Part shown: in pieces, positions 1 to 8,250 of the stretch
Position numbering within the stretch: the first letter of the stretch is position 1
Layout: each line of letters begins with the position of its first letter
NCBI GenBank assembly: GCA_900315035.1
Contig: OMXO01000020.1
Location: forward strand, 1 to 45,823
DNA: 45,823 nucleotides
Source: an uncultured Prevotella sp.
GTDB lineage: Bacteria; Bacteroidota; Bacteroidia; Bacteroidales; Bacteroidaceae
Reading direction: 5' to 3'
The notes under the pieces: generated by a model
The model's database searches: none
Seen by the model: only the letters and a program-made list of their open reading frames with translations
Told to the model about the DNA's origin: nothing
Translations under genes and position numbers: made by a program

Positions 1-151
1 GCAGAAGCTGGCGATGCTGCAGCTGCTGGAGGTGCTGCATCGGAAATATCCGAAGGCCCTGATCGTAGGTCACCACGACCTGAACCCGCATAAGGACTGT
101 CCGTGTATCGAAAATGTCGCCCGCGAGTATGCCGACTTGCAGCCTAAATGA
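1..151 (+). CDS. N-acetylmuramoyl-L-alanine amidase, C-terminal fragment
   Basis: The last 49 codons of a gene that begins before the window; the reading frame starts at base 2 and the TGA stop is at 149-151. The fragment contains the signature GHHDLNPHKDCPC, which matches the conserved C-terminal zinc-site motif (GH.D..P.KDCPC) of T7-lysozyme-type Amidase_2 proteins that cleave the bond between N-acetylmuramate and L-alanine in peptidoglycan. In Bacteroidota such short amidases are common in phage-derived or mobile regions. The N-terminal part, including the first zinc histidine, is outside the window, so completeness cannot be judged. Confidence 0.8.
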   Translation, partial: QKLAMLQLLEVLHRKYPKALIVGHHDLNPHKDCPCIENVAREYADLQPK

Positions 152-159
152 AGAAAAAT

Positions 160-188
160 CTCCTACTGGGGCCAGGCCCTAGTAGGAG
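160..188 (+). terminator. Hairpin after the amidase gene, probable terminator
   Basis: CTCCTACT (160-167) pairs with AGTAGGAG (181-188), extended by GGG/CCC with one bulged T. It starts 8 bases after the amidase stop. The following tract (TGTTTGT) is only weakly T-rich, so termination strength is uncertain. Confidence 0.5.
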
Positions 189-250
189 GTGTTTGTAAAC
201 GATAACGTAAAAAAAGAAGGCGAAATGCAATACGTTTCGTAATTTTTTCG

Positions 251-258
251 TAACTTTG
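251..258 (+). promoter_or_regulatory. Bacteroidota -7 promoter element (TAACTTTG) for the uronate locus
   Basis: TAACTTTG matches the TAnnTTTG -7 consensus of the Bacteroidota primary sigma factor. A T-rich stretch about 17-20 bases upstream could serve as the -33 region. It leaves a leader of roughly 45 bases before the EIIC start at 307. Confidence 0.65.
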
Positions 259-306
259 CAGCGCCTTGGGCATTACTAAAACGAAAAAAGAACTAATATA
301 AAACAA

Positions 307-1680
307 ATGGAACAAGTATTCAGTTACATTATCAGTCTGGGTGCATCCGTCATGATGCCTATCCTATTTACCATCATCGGTCTTTGTATCGGCATGAAGT
401 TCGGTAAGTCGCTGAAATCAGGCCTTTACGTGGGTGTCGGTTTCGTGGGACTTGGCATTGTGACAGCCTTGCTGACGAATAATTTCGGCGGACCGCTGAG
501 CGAGATATCCAGACTCTACGATCTGCAACTCGGTGTGTTTGACATGGGATGGCCTGCTGCGGCTGCCGTCGCCTATAACACCGCCGTGGGTGCACTCATC
601 ATCCCCATCTGTCTAGGCGTGAACTTCCTATTGCTAATCACTAAATGTACGCGCACGGTGAACATCGACCTCTGGAACTACTGGCATTTCGCCTTTATCG
701 GAGCGGTGGCTTATTTCGTGATGGACCAGAGTCTGGCATGGGGCTACTTTGCCGCTATCGTCTGCTATATTATCACGCTGGTGATGGCTGATTTGACGGC
801 TTCGAAATTCCAGAGCTACTATGACGATATGGACGGTATCTCTATCCCACAGCCTTTCTGTCAGAGCTTTACAGCCTTTGCTATCGGCATCAACTGGCTG
901 CTCGACAAGATTCCAGGATTCTCAAAACTCGATATCGATGCCGAAGGCCTGAAGAAGAAGTTCGGTGTGCTGGGTGAGCCTATCGTACTGGGTGTGATCG
1001 TGGGTGCGCTGATCGGTGCTGTCGCACAGCTGGATATCAAGAAGGTGCTCTTCCTGGGTGTGACGATGGGTGCCGTGATGGAACTGATACCGCGTATCAC
1101 GAAGCTCTTCATCGACGGACTGAAACCGATCGCTGAGAAGACACAGGAGGTGGTACAGAAGAAATGGGCAGGCAAGAAAGTATATATCGGCATGTCGCCT
1201 GCACTAGTCATCGGTCATCCTACCACTCTGGTGGCCTCGCTGATCCTGATTCCACTGGCCTTGTTGATGGCTGTGGCACTGCCCGGCAATGAGTTCCTGC
1301 CGCTGGCATCGCTGGCTGGTATGTTCTATGTGTTTGTCATGGTACTGCCCTATACGAAGGGTAATGTGGTGAAGACGCTGATTGTCGGTATCGTGACGGT
1401 TGGTATCGGTCTCTGGTTTGTTACCGACATGGCTCCTGCATTTACTCAGGCAGCCCAGACGGTATATGCACAGACGCAGGATCCTGCTGCTAAGATTCCC
1501 GAGGGATTCCAGGCTGGTGCCCTCGACTTCGCCTCTAGTCTCTTCGGATGGGTAATCTATAAGTGCGTGAACAATCTGGCCTATATCGGCGCAGGTGTTC
1601 TGACCCTTATCACGATCGGTATGGTGATATGGAATCGCAAACTCATCGTGGCGGAAGAATGTAAAAATGCAAAAATGTAA
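307..1680 (+). CDS. PTS galactitol-family EIIC membrane protein (GatC-like), orphan
   Basis: A 457-residue polytopic membrane protein. It resembles E. coli GatC along its whole length: GMKFG and GFVGLGIV near the N-terminus, VNIDLWNYWH around residue 118, KFGVLGEPIVLG around residue 219, and the block GHPTT...ASLILIPL...LPGNEFLP around residues 302-336. In the classical phosphotransferase system EIIC is the sugar-conducting subunit and works with EIIA and EIIB. Neither partner, nor EI or HPr, is encoded nearby, and most Bacteroidota are thought to lack a working PTS. The gene opens a three-gene same-strand set with kduI (19 bases downstream) and an ExuT-like transporter, so a uronate or sugar-acid substrate is plausible, perhaps by facilitated transport without phosphorylation. 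Family is firm; substrate and mechanism are inference. Confidence 0.85.
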   Translation: MEQVFSYIISLGASVMMPILFTIIGLCIGMKFGKSLKSGLYVGVGFVGLGIVTALLTNNFGGPLSEISRLYDLQLGVFDMGWPAAAAVAYNTAVGALIIPICLGVNFLLLITKCTRTVNIDLWNYWHFAFIGAVAYFVMDQSLAWGYFAAIVCYIITLVMADLTASKFQSYYDDMDGISIPQPFCQSFTAFAIGINWLLDKIPGFSKLDIDAEGLKKKFGVLGEPIVLGVIVGALIGAVAQLDIKKVLFLGVTMGAVMELIPRITKLFIDGLKPIAEKTQEVVQKKWAGKKVYIGMSPALVIGHPTTLVASLILIPLALLMAVALPGNEFLPLASLAGMFYVFVMVLPYTKGNVVKTLIVGIVTVGIGLWFVTDMAPAFTQAAQTVYAQTQDPAAKIPEGFQAGALDFASSLFGWVIYKCVNNLAYIGAGVLTLITIGMVIWNRKLIVAEECKNAKM

Positions 1681-1699
1681 TAATTAAAAAAATATCATT

Positions 1700-2707
1700 A
1701 TGAAGAGGATCTTTATTATTTTCTCATTCTTTAGTTTTTGTATGGCGACGCAAGTCGCTCATGCACAGGAGGCAGACAGGTTTGTCGGTGCACAGCACGT
1801 GAAGTTCCAGACAGCCTGCCATCCTGAAGACGTGAAGCACTACGACACCAAGTTGCTCCGCGAGCGTTTTGTCATGGAAAAGGTGATGGAAGCAGACTCT
1901 ATCCTGCTGACTTATTCACACTACGACCGTTTCATCTTCGGTGGCGCCATGCCGGTCAACACCACGCTGAAGCTGGAGAATTTCTGGGAGTTAGGTCTTG
2001 ATGTTGACAATACTATCAAAGAGAAATATTTCCTCTATAACCGCGAGATCGGCATCGTCAACTGTGGTCTGGGCGATGGTGTGGTGATCGTGGATGGTAA
2101 GGAGTATGCGCTTTCTCCGAAAGAGGCACTCTACGTCGGTCGCGGCCATATCGGCAAGGACAAGGATGTGAACAAAGAAGTCTTGTTCCGTTCGAAGGAT
2201 CCCAAGAACCCTGCCAAGTTCTACCTGAACTCTGCGACAGCTCACCAGCATTACAAGACGCAGTGGATTACCCTCGATGGACGCAAGGGCTCGTTGAAGG
2301 CCGCTGTCTGGGGACCTGTAGGTACTGTCGAGGAAGCCAACAACCGTACGGTCTATAAGCTCATCGTGAACGATGTGCTGGAGGAGGGGCCATGCCAGTT
2401 GCAGCTCGGTCTCACCCAGCTCAACCCTGGAGCTGTGTGGAACACCATGCCTCCTCACACCCATGGTCGCCGAATCGAGGCTTACTACTATTTCAATCTG
2501 CCTGAAGGTCAGACCATCTCGCACGTGATGGGTCAGCCTCAGGAGAGCCGCAATGTATGGCTTCATAATGAGCAGGCCATCATGTCGCCCGAGTGGAGCA
2601 TGCACGCTGCTGCCGGTACTTATTACTATACCTTCATCTGGGGTATGGCTGGTGAGAACCTCTACTATAATGATAAAGATAATATTCCCGTAATAGATAT
2701 CAGATAA
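1700..2707 (+). CDS. kduI: 5-dehydro-4-deoxy-D-glucuronate isomerase (KduI) with a signal peptide
   Basis: KduI (EC 5.3.1.17) isomerises 5-keto-4-deoxyuronate, the spontaneous product of unsaturated uronic acids from pectin and glycosaminoglycan breakdown, to 3-deoxy-D-glycero-2,5-hexodiulosonate. The metal site of the cupin fold is intact: H253 and H255 with E260 in HTHGRRIE, and H302 in the WSMH motif, equivalent to the four zinc ligands of the E. coli enzyme. Unusually, the protein is 335 residues rather than about 280 and starts with a typical Sec signal: Lys-Arg, a hydrophobic stretch ([10 protein letters not shown]), then an AHA-Q cleavage-like site near residue 22. There is also extra sequence around residues 150-165 and 195-210. 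This predicts a periplasmic enzyme, whereas characterised KduI is cytosolic. It lies 2 bases before the MFS transporter. Confidence 0.92.
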   Translation: MKRIFIIFSFFSFCMATQVAHAQEADRFVGAQHVKFQTACHPEDVKHYDTKLLRERFVMEKVMEADSILLTYSHYDRFIFGGAMPVNTTLKLENFWELGLDVDNTIKEKYFLYNREIGIVNCGLGDGVVIVDGKEYALSPKEALYVGRGHIGKDKDVNKEVLFRSKDPKNPAKFYLNSATAHQHYKTQWITLDGRKGSLKAAVWGPVGTVEEANNRTVYKLIVNDVLEEGPCQLQLGLTQLNPGAVWNTMPPHTHGRRIEAYYYFNLPEGQTISHVMGQPQESRNVWLHNEQAIMSPEWSMHAAAGTYYYTFIWGMAGENLYYNDKDNIPVIDIR

Positions 2708-2709
2708 CT

Positions 2710-4164
2710 ATGGCTCCTGTACAAACTACAAAAATGTCCAACTTCCGTTGGGTCATCTGTGCATTGCTATTCTTAGCAACAACCGTGAACTATATGGACC
2801 GTCAGGTCTTGTCGCTAACCTGGAAAGACTTCATTGCCCTTGACTTCCACTGGACGGATGCCGACTATGGTAAGATAACCGGTCTCTTCTCACTGTTCTA
2901 TGCTATTGCCAACTTGTTCTCAGGAAAGTTTATCGACTGGATGGGAACCAAGAAAGGTTATCTGATTGCCATCTTCGTATGGAGCACTGGTGCTGTAATG
3001 CATGCCGGATGCGGATGGGTAGCCATGAATATCGAGGGATATGATTCTATCGAAGCTCTGCGCGCTGTCCAGGCAGGAAGCGATGCTGCGGTGGCCATAG
3101 CCACCATCTCCGTATGGCTATTCCTGAGCTGTCGTCTGATTCTGGCTGTCGGTGAAGCCGGTAACTTCCCTGCAGCTATCAAGGCTACGGCGGAGTATTT
3201 CCCCAAGAAAGACCGTGCATTCTCTACCTCGATTTTCAATAGTGGTGCCTCTGTAGGTGCCTTGGCTGCGCCTGCCACCATTCCTCTGCTGGCTCGTGCA
3301 TGGGGTTGGGAAATGGCATTCATTATTATCGGTGTGTTAGGTTATGTGTGGATGGGCTTGTGGATATGGCTCTACGACAAACCCCGTGTGAACAAGCGTG
3401 TGAATCAGGCTGAGCTCAACTATATCGAACAAGACAACGATCTGGCTGAAGTCCAGGATCGTTCGAAAGCGAAGGAGGAGAAGGCTATTCCATTCATGAA
3501 ATGTTTTACCTTCCGTCAGACCTGGGCTTTCCTCGTAGGCAAGTTTATGACCGATGGCGTGTGGTGGTTCTTCCTTTTCTGGGCACCTGCCTATTTCAGC
3601 GACCAATATGGTTACACCTCCGACTCAGCGATGGGTATCATGCTCATTTTCACACTCTATCTGATTGTGACCGTGCTCTCTATCGGCGGTGGCTATCTGC
3701 CTACCTACTTTGTTGACAAGAAGGGCATGAATCCTTATCTTGGACGTATGCGTGCGATGCTGATATTTGCATGTTTCCCAGTGCTCGGTCTGCTTGCTCA
3801 GCCTCTGGGTGCCTATAGCGCTTGGTGGCCAGCCATCCTGATCGGTCTGTTGGGTGCAGGTCATCAGGCTTGGAGTGCTAATCTGTTCTCTACGATTGGC
3901 GACATGTTCCCCAAGTCAACAATCGGTACAATCGTCGGTCTGGGAACCATGACAGGTGGCTTCGGTTCCATGGCTATCAACATGGGCTCTGGTGAATTCT
4001 TTACTTGGGCAGCCGCTCAGGGTAGTGCCTTCCAGTTCTTTGGTTTTGAAGGCAAGCCTGCAGCCTACATGGTAGTGTTCTGCATCTGTGCCGTGGCTTA
4101 TCTCATAGGCTGGTGCATCATGAAGACGCTCGTACCAAAGTACAAGCCCATCGTAATAGAATAA
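2710..4164 (+). CDS. MFS transporter, hexuronate (ExuT-like) family
   Basis: A 484-residue major facilitator with about 12 hydrophobic segments. The N-terminal segment VNYMDRQVLS, the loop-2/3 signature GKFIDWMGTKKGY, and GEAGNFPAAIKATAEYFPKKDRA around residues 143-165 are hallmarks of the anion:cation symporter family containing ExuT and related hexuronate carriers. It is longer than E. coli ExuT because of an insert around residues 95-135. It follows kduI by 2 bases and so is almost certainly co-transcribed and translationally coupled. Import of the KduI product or of a hexuronate across the inner membrane is the natural reading from context. An alternative start at M9 exists. Confidence 0.88.
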   Translation: MAPVQTTKMSNFRWVICALLFLATTVNYMDRQVLSLTWKDFIALDFHWTDADYGKITGLFSLFYAIANLFSGKFIDWMGTKKGYLIAIFVWSTGAVMHAGCGWVAMNIEGYDSIEALRAVQAGSDAAVAIATISVWLFLSCRLILAVGEAGNFPAAIKATAEYFPKKDRAFSTSIFNSGASVGALAAPATIPLLARAWGWEMAFIIIGVLGYVWMGLWIWLYDKPRVNKRVNQAELNYIEQDNDLAEVQDRSKAKEEKAIPFMKCFTFRQTWAFLVGKFMTDGVWWFFLFWAPAYFSDQYGYTSDSAMGIMLIFTLYLIVTVLSIGGGYLPTYFVDKKGMNPYLGRMRAMLIFACFPVLGLLAQPLGAYSAWWPAILIGLLGAGHQAWSANLFSTIGDMFPKSTIGTIVGLGTMTGGFGSMAINMGSGEFFTWAAAQGSAFQFFGFEGKPAAYMVVFCICAVAYLIGWCIMKTLVPKYKPIVIE

Positions 4165-4304
4165 TTTTTAGGCACGGATTACACGGCTTAAATAAATTTA
4201 AGACACGGCCTTAGTTGCAATGCTAAAGCCGTGTCTTTTTATAAAAAAGCCGTGTTAATCCGTGCCTTAAAAATCCGTGTAATCCGCGTAATCCGTGCCT
4301 AAAT
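4165..4304. repeat. Nested inverted repeat plus 9-bp tandem repeat between convergent genes
   Basis: An outer arm at 4165-4189 (core GGCACGGATTACACGGCTT) is repeated in inverse at 4247-4273 with two single-base insertions, enclosing the terminator at 4201-4240. Immediately after the second arm come three 9-bp tandem units, AATCCGTGT, AATCCGCGT and AATCCGTGC (4272-4298), which run into the stop codon of the nitroreductase. All parts use the same ATCCGTG word, so this looks like a dispersed intergenic repeat family rather than a unique terminator. Confidence 0.75.
4201..4240 (+). terminator. Rho-independent terminator of the uronate locus
   Basis: AGACACGGCCTTAG (4201-4214) pairs with CTAAAGCCGTGTCT (4223-4236) with a single mismatch and an 8-base loop, followed by a T run (4236-4240). 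It lies 36 bases after the MFS stop. Confidence 0.85.
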
Positions 4305-5063
4305 ATGTCCTCGCAGAATAGTGTAGGGCAGGAAACCTTGACGGACTAAGGTTTCGAAGAGCGTTCGCGACATCGCCTCGTTATCCTTACGGGTGTAGCG
4401 GATATCGGTAAACACCTGGGCGAGGGTTTCCTTGTGGTTGATGTTCACAAAGTTGCGATTCTCCTCCAGGTTCTCCTTGTAGTTGTAGTAGGTATCGATA
4501 TCCTGAGCCAGATAATCGTGGTAAGTCTCCTGATGGATGAAACTCTCTAGAGGCAGACGATCGGAGAGTGGGGGCTCTTCTGCTGGCCAGCCTACGGTCA
4601 GTGTGGCTACAGGCATCACGAGCTTGGGCAACTGCAGGATGTCAATAATCTGCTGGGGCTGATAAACGGTAGTGCCTAAGTAGCAATAACCCAGTCCTTC
4701 CTCGTCCATCAGGTTACAGAGTGTCTGTGTATAGAGCAGTGCATCGGTAGCAGCATTGATAAACGAAAGGAAATTGTCGTATCCAGGTTCGGCCTTTCTG
4801 CATTTGGCCCAGAAACTGGTGCGATTAAAATCGGCACAGATGGTGAGAACTACAGGAGCCTGCTTGACCATCGGTTGGTTGAAATGTGCAGGCGCGAGCT
4901 GCTCTTTCATCGCTGGGTCGCGGGTGACGACGACGCTGTAGAGCTGCAGGTTACCCATCGTCTGGGTGCGCGCAGCCTCAGTAAACAGACGGTTCAACAA
5001 CTCCTCGCTGACTTCGCGATCAGCGTACTTTCGAATGGTTCTTCGTGTGAGAATGGTTTTCAT
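4299..5063 (-). CDS. Nitroreductase-family FMN-dependent oxidoreductase
   Basis: About 254 residues. The N-terminal RRTIRKY box and GNLQLYSV (around residues 37-45) are FMN-binding signatures of the nitroreductase fold, and AATDALLYTQTLCNLMDEEGLG followed by CYLGT around residues 105-130 fits the NfsA/FRP-like branch. Such enzymes reduce nitro compounds, quinones or flavins with NAD(P)H; the physiological substrate here is unknown. The start is taken as ATG at 5063; an in-frame TTG six bases upstream is less likely. A good -7 element (TACCTTTG on the minus strand, 5084-5091) leaves a leader of about 15 bases. Transcribed divergently from nrdJ. Confidence 0.85.
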   Translation of the reverse strand: MKTILTRRTIRKYADREVSEELLNRLFTEAARTQTMGNLQLYSVVVTRDPAMKEQLAPAHFNQPMVKQAPVVLTICADFNRTSFWAKCRKAEPGYDNFLSFINAATDALLYTQTLCNLMDEEGLGYCYLGTTVYQPQQIIDILQLPKLVMPVATLTVGWPAEEPPLSDRLPLESFIHQETYHDYLAQDIDTYYNYKENLEENRNFVNINHKETLAQVFTDIRYTRKDNEAMSRTLFETLVRQGFLPYTILRGHI

Positions 5064-5083
5064 AAGCAAAAATATTTTGGCTG

Positions 5084-5091
5084 CAAAGGTA
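5084..5091 (-). promoter_or_regulatory. -7 promoter element (TACCTTTG) for the nitroreductase gene
   Basis: Minus-strand TACCTTTG matching TAnnTTTG, 20 bases before the ATG at 5063. Confidence 0.65.
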
Positions 5092-5166
5092 AGTAAAGTT
5101 TTCCGAAAAGGGAAACTTTTTCTGAAGAAATCTCCAAAAAGTGTTCCGTAATAGAAAACAAATCGT

Positions 5167-5174
5167 TATCTTTG
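5167..5174 (+). promoter_or_regulatory. -7 promoter element (TATCTTTG) for nrdJ
   Basis: TATCTTTG fits the consensus, and the ATG at 5202 follows 27 bases later. The position argues against translation beginning at the upstream in-frame TTG at 5172, which is inside the promoter element itself. Confidence 0.7.
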
Positions 5175-5201
5175 CAGCCAGAATTGATTAGAACTAACGA
5201 T

Positions 5202-7802
5202 ATGAAGCAAACTTATTCCTATGAAGAGGCTTATCAGGCCTCTCTATCTTATTTCGGCGGTGACGAACTGGCAGCTCGCGTCTGGGTGAACAAATACGCG
5301 ATGAAGGACAGTTTCGGTAATATCTATGAGAAATCGCCCGAGGACATGCACTGGCGCATTGCCAATGAGATTGCCCGCATTGAAAAAAAGTATAAGAATC
5401 CTATGTCGGCAGAGGAGATCTTCCAGTTGCTCGACCGCTTCAAGTATATCGTGCCTGCAGGCAGTCCGATGACGGGTATCGGCAATAATTACCAGATTGC
5501 TTCGCTGTCGAACTGCTTTGTGATCGGACTCGACGGCAATGCCGACTCTTACGGAGCCGTGTTGCGTATCGACGAGGAACAGGTACAGTTGATGAAGCGT
5601 CGCGGTGGTGTCGGTCACGACTTAAGTCATATCCGTCCCAAGGGTTCGCCAGTCAACAACTCGGCACTGACCTCAACGGGACTGGTGCCGTTTATGGAGC
5701 GTTATAGTAATAGTACGCGCGAGGTGGCACAAGACGGCCGTCGCGGTGCCCTGATGCTCTCGGTAAGTATCAAGCATCCGGATGCAGAAGCTTTTATCGA
5801 TGCGAAGATGACCGAGGGCAAGGTGACGGGTGCCAATGTGTCGGTGAAGATCGACGACGAGTTTATGGAGGCAGCCGTGAACGATAAGCCCTATGTACAG
5901 CGTTTCCCTGTTGATGGTTCCGTCGAAGCGGGGAAATCGGGTGATACAGACCTGACGTTTGAAAAGGAAATCTCTGCCAAGGACTTGTGGGAGAAGATTG
6001 TGCATAACGCTTGGAAGAGTGCTGAGCCTGGTGTGCTGTTCTGGGATACCATCCTGCGCGAGAGTATACCCGACTGTTATGCAGACCTTGGTTTCCGGAC
6101 GGTATCGACGAATCCTTGCGGAGAGATCCCCCTCTGTCCGTATGACTCTTGCCGACTGCTGAGTATCAACCTTTATAACTATGTCGTCGATCCGTTTACC
6201 GATCATGCACGTTTCGACTTCTACCTGTTTAAGCAGCATGTGCAGAAAGCACAGCGAATCATGGACGATATCGTGGATCTGGAACTGGAGAAGATTGACC
6301 AAATTCTGGAGAAGGTGAAAGAAGACCCGCAGTCGATGGAGGTGAAAGGTGCAGAGATACACCTTTGGGAGAAAATCAAGACGAAGAGTGGAAAAGGCCG
6401 CCGTACGGGTGTAGGTATCACTGCTGAGGGCGACATGATTGCCGCCATGGGTCTTCGCTATGGTACGCAGGAGGCCACAGACTTCTCTGTAGAAGTGCAT
6501 AAGACATTGGCGCTCAGTGCCTATCGTTCGTCTGTCACGATGGCGCAGGAGCGTGGTGCCTTCGACATCTATGAGGCGAAGCGTGAGGCGAATAATCCCT
6601 TTATCCTCCGTCTGAAGGAGGCCGATGGCCAGTTGTATGCCGACATGGCTAAATATGGTAGGCGAAATATCGCCTGTCTGACCATTGCTCCGACGGGTAC
6701 AACATCGCTGATGACGCAGACCACCAGTGGTATCGAACCGGTGTTCCTGCCTTTCTACAAGCGTCGCCGAAAGGTTAACCCCGGCGATGCCGAGACTCAT
6801 GTAGATTTTGTGGATGAGGTGGGCGACTCGTTTGAGGAGTATATCGTCTATCATCCGAAATTTCTGGAGTGGATGCGGGTGAACGGCTACGACACAGAAC
6901 AGCACTACTCACAAGAGGAAATCGATGAACTGGTTCAGAAATCACCTTATTATAAGGCTACAGCCAATGATGTGGACTGGCTGATGAAGGTGAGGATGCA
7001 AGGTGCTATCCAGAAGTGGGTGGATCACTCCATCAGCGTGACGGTTAACCTGCCTAACGATGTGGATGAGGAACTCGTAAACCGTCTGTATGTAGAGGCT
7101 TGGCGCAGTGGCTGTAAAGGCTGTACTATCTATCGCGACGGTAGTAGGGCTGGTGTGATGGTCTCTGTGAAGAAAGAGAAGAAGGACGAGAATCAGGCTA
7201 AGGATAATAACCTGGAGGAGAAGGCTGTGGTGGCTCCATGTAAGCATCCGGAGGTGACAGAGGTGCGCCCGGCTGTACTGGAGTGCGACGTGGTGCGTTT
7301 CCAGAACAATAAAGAGAAATGGGTGGCTCTCGTCGGATTGCTCGACGGCTATCCTTATGAGATCTTCACTGGTCTGCAGGATGATGACGAGGGTATCATC
7401 CTACCGAAGACCGTGACTCATGGCAAGATTATCAAGCAGGTGAATCCTGACGGAACGAAACGCTATGACTTCCAGTTTGAGAACAAGCGCGGCTACAAGA
7501 CAACGGTGGAAGGCTTGTCTGAGAAGTTCAATCCAGAGTATTGGAACTATGCCAAGCTGATCTCTGGTGTGCTCCGTTACCGTATGCCGATAGATCATGT
7601 GATAAAACTTGTGTCGTCGTTGCAGTTGAAGAGCGAAAGCATCAACACCTGGAAAAACGGTGTGGAGCGGGCTCTGAAGAAATATGTGACGGATGGAACA
7701 GAGGCCAAGGGACAGAAATGCCCTAACTGTGGCCACGAGAGTCTGATTTATCAGGAAGGCTGTCTCATCTGTAAGAATTGTGGTTCAAGTCGTTGTGGAT
7801 AA
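5202..7802 (+). CDS. nrdJ: Adenosylcobalamin-dependent (class II) ribonucleoside reductase NrdJ
   Basis: About 866 residues. It makes deoxyribonucleotides from ribonucleotides using a radical generated from adenosylcobalamin, so it needs no oxygen. The central active-site block NPCGEIPLCPYDSCRLLS (around residue 306) and the finger-loop region TGTTSLMTQTTSGIEPVF are diagnostic. The C-terminus carries a zinc-ribbon-like CPNCGHES...CLICKNCG and ends in a redox cysteine pattern (SSRCG), as in long NrdJ proteins. The start is ATG at 5202 because the upstream in-frame TTG overlaps the promoter. folB follows 12 bases downstream. A BtuB-like receptor 5 kb away could supply the cofactor, but that link is inference. 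Confidence 0.95.
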   Translation: MKQTYSYEEAYQASLSYFGGDELAARVWVNKYAMKDSFGNIYEKSPEDMHWRIANEIARIEKKYKNPMSAEEIFQLLDRFKYIVPAGSPMTGIGNNYQIASLSNCFVIGLDGNADSYGAVLRIDEEQVQLMKRRGGVGHDLSHIRPKGSPVNNSALTSTGLVPFMERYSNSTREVAQDGRRGALMLSVSIKHPDAEAFIDAKMTEGKVTGANVSVKIDDEFMEAAVNDKPYVQRFPVDGSVEAGKSGDTDLTFEKEISAKDLWEKIVHNAWKSAEPGVLFWDTILRESIPDCYADLGFRTVSTNPCGEIPLCPYDSCRLLSINLYNYVVDPFTDHARFDFYLFKQHVQKAQRIMDDIVDLELEKIDQILEKVKEDPQSMEVKGAEIHLWEKIKTKSGKGRRTGVGITAEGDMIAAMGLRYGTQEATDFSVEVHKTLALSAYRSSVTMAQERGAFDIYEAKREANNPFILRLKEADGQLYADMAKYGRRNIACLTIAPTGTTSLMTQTTSGIEPVFLPFYKRRRKVNPGDAETHVDFVDEVGDSFEEYIVYHPKFLEWMRVNGYDTEQHYSQEEIDELVQKSPYYKATANDVDWLMKVRMQGAIQKWVDHSISVTVNLPNDVDEELVNRLYVEAWRSGCKGCTIYRDGSRAGVMVSVKKEKKDENQAKDNNLEEKAVVAPCKHPEVTEVRPAVLECDVVRFQNNKEKWVALVGLLDGYPYEIFTGLQDDDEGIILPKTVTHGKIIKQVNPDGTKRYDFQFENKRGYKTTVEGLSEKFNPEYWNYAKLISGVLRYRMPIDHVIKLVSSLQLKSESINTWKNGVERALKKYVTDGTEAKGQKCPNCGHESLIYQEGCLICKNCGSSRCG

Positions 7803-7814
7803 TAGAATTGCCCA

Positions 7815-8195
7815 TTGAAAATCAAAGATTCATATATCGAGTTGCAGGATGTCCGTTTCCATGCTTTCCATGGGGTGATGCCCCAGGAAGGAAGGGTGGG
7901 GGCGGACTTCCTCGTGAGTGTGCGTGTCGGCATTGCGTTTGAGAAGGCTATGCAGAGCGATGATGTGGAGGACACGTTGAACTATGCCGAGCTTTATCAG
8001 CTCGTACAGCGGGAAATGGCGATACCGTCTAAGTTGCTTGAACATGTAGCGGGACGCATCGTGAAAGCCATCGTGAAAGCCTTTCCTGATGTCACTTCCA
8101 TCGATTTGAAACTGACGAAGTTGAATCCCCCGATGGGGGCTGACTGCGCAGGGGCAAGCGTGGAAATACACTTAATAAATGATAAAACTATCTAA
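7815..8195 (+). CDS. folB: Dihydroneopterin aldolase (FolB)
   Basis: 126 residues, normal for FolB (EC 4.1.2.25), which converts 7,8-dihydroneopterin to 6-hydroxymethyl-dihydropterin and glycolaldehyde in folate synthesis. The segment IELQDVRFHAFHGVMPQE, with the conserved catalytic-region Glu (MPQE) and the later KLTKLNPPMG, is typical of the family. No ATG is available at the N-terminus: TTG at 7815-7817 is the only start that keeps the first beta strand (KIKDSYIELQDV). The gene begins 12 bases after nrdJ stops, so translational coupling could help the weak start. Both gene products feed DNA precursor synthesis. Confidence 0.9.
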   Translation: MKIKDSYIELQDVRFHAFHGVMPQEGRVGADFLVSVRVGIAFEKAMQSDDVEDTLNYAELYQLVQREMAIPSKLLEHVAGRIVKAIVKAFPDVTSIDLKLTKLNPPMGADCAGASVEIHLINDKTI

Positions 8196-8223
8196 TTTTT
8201 GTTGGTTTTTGGCGGATAATGCG

Positions 8224-8231
8224 TAATTTTG
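8224..8231 (+). promoter_or_regulatory. -7 promoter element (TAATTTTG) for the cell-wall amidase
   Basis: TAATTTTG with a TTGG-containing -33-like region near 8200-8206; start codon 20 bases downstream at 8251. Confidence 0.65.
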
Positions 8232-8250
8232 CACCGTTTTTCTATCATGT

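Noticed and set aside
5673-6905. Long minus-strand reading frame opposite nrdJ
   Set aside because: It is an antisense shadow of a well-conserved gene, has no recognisable domain and no promoter.
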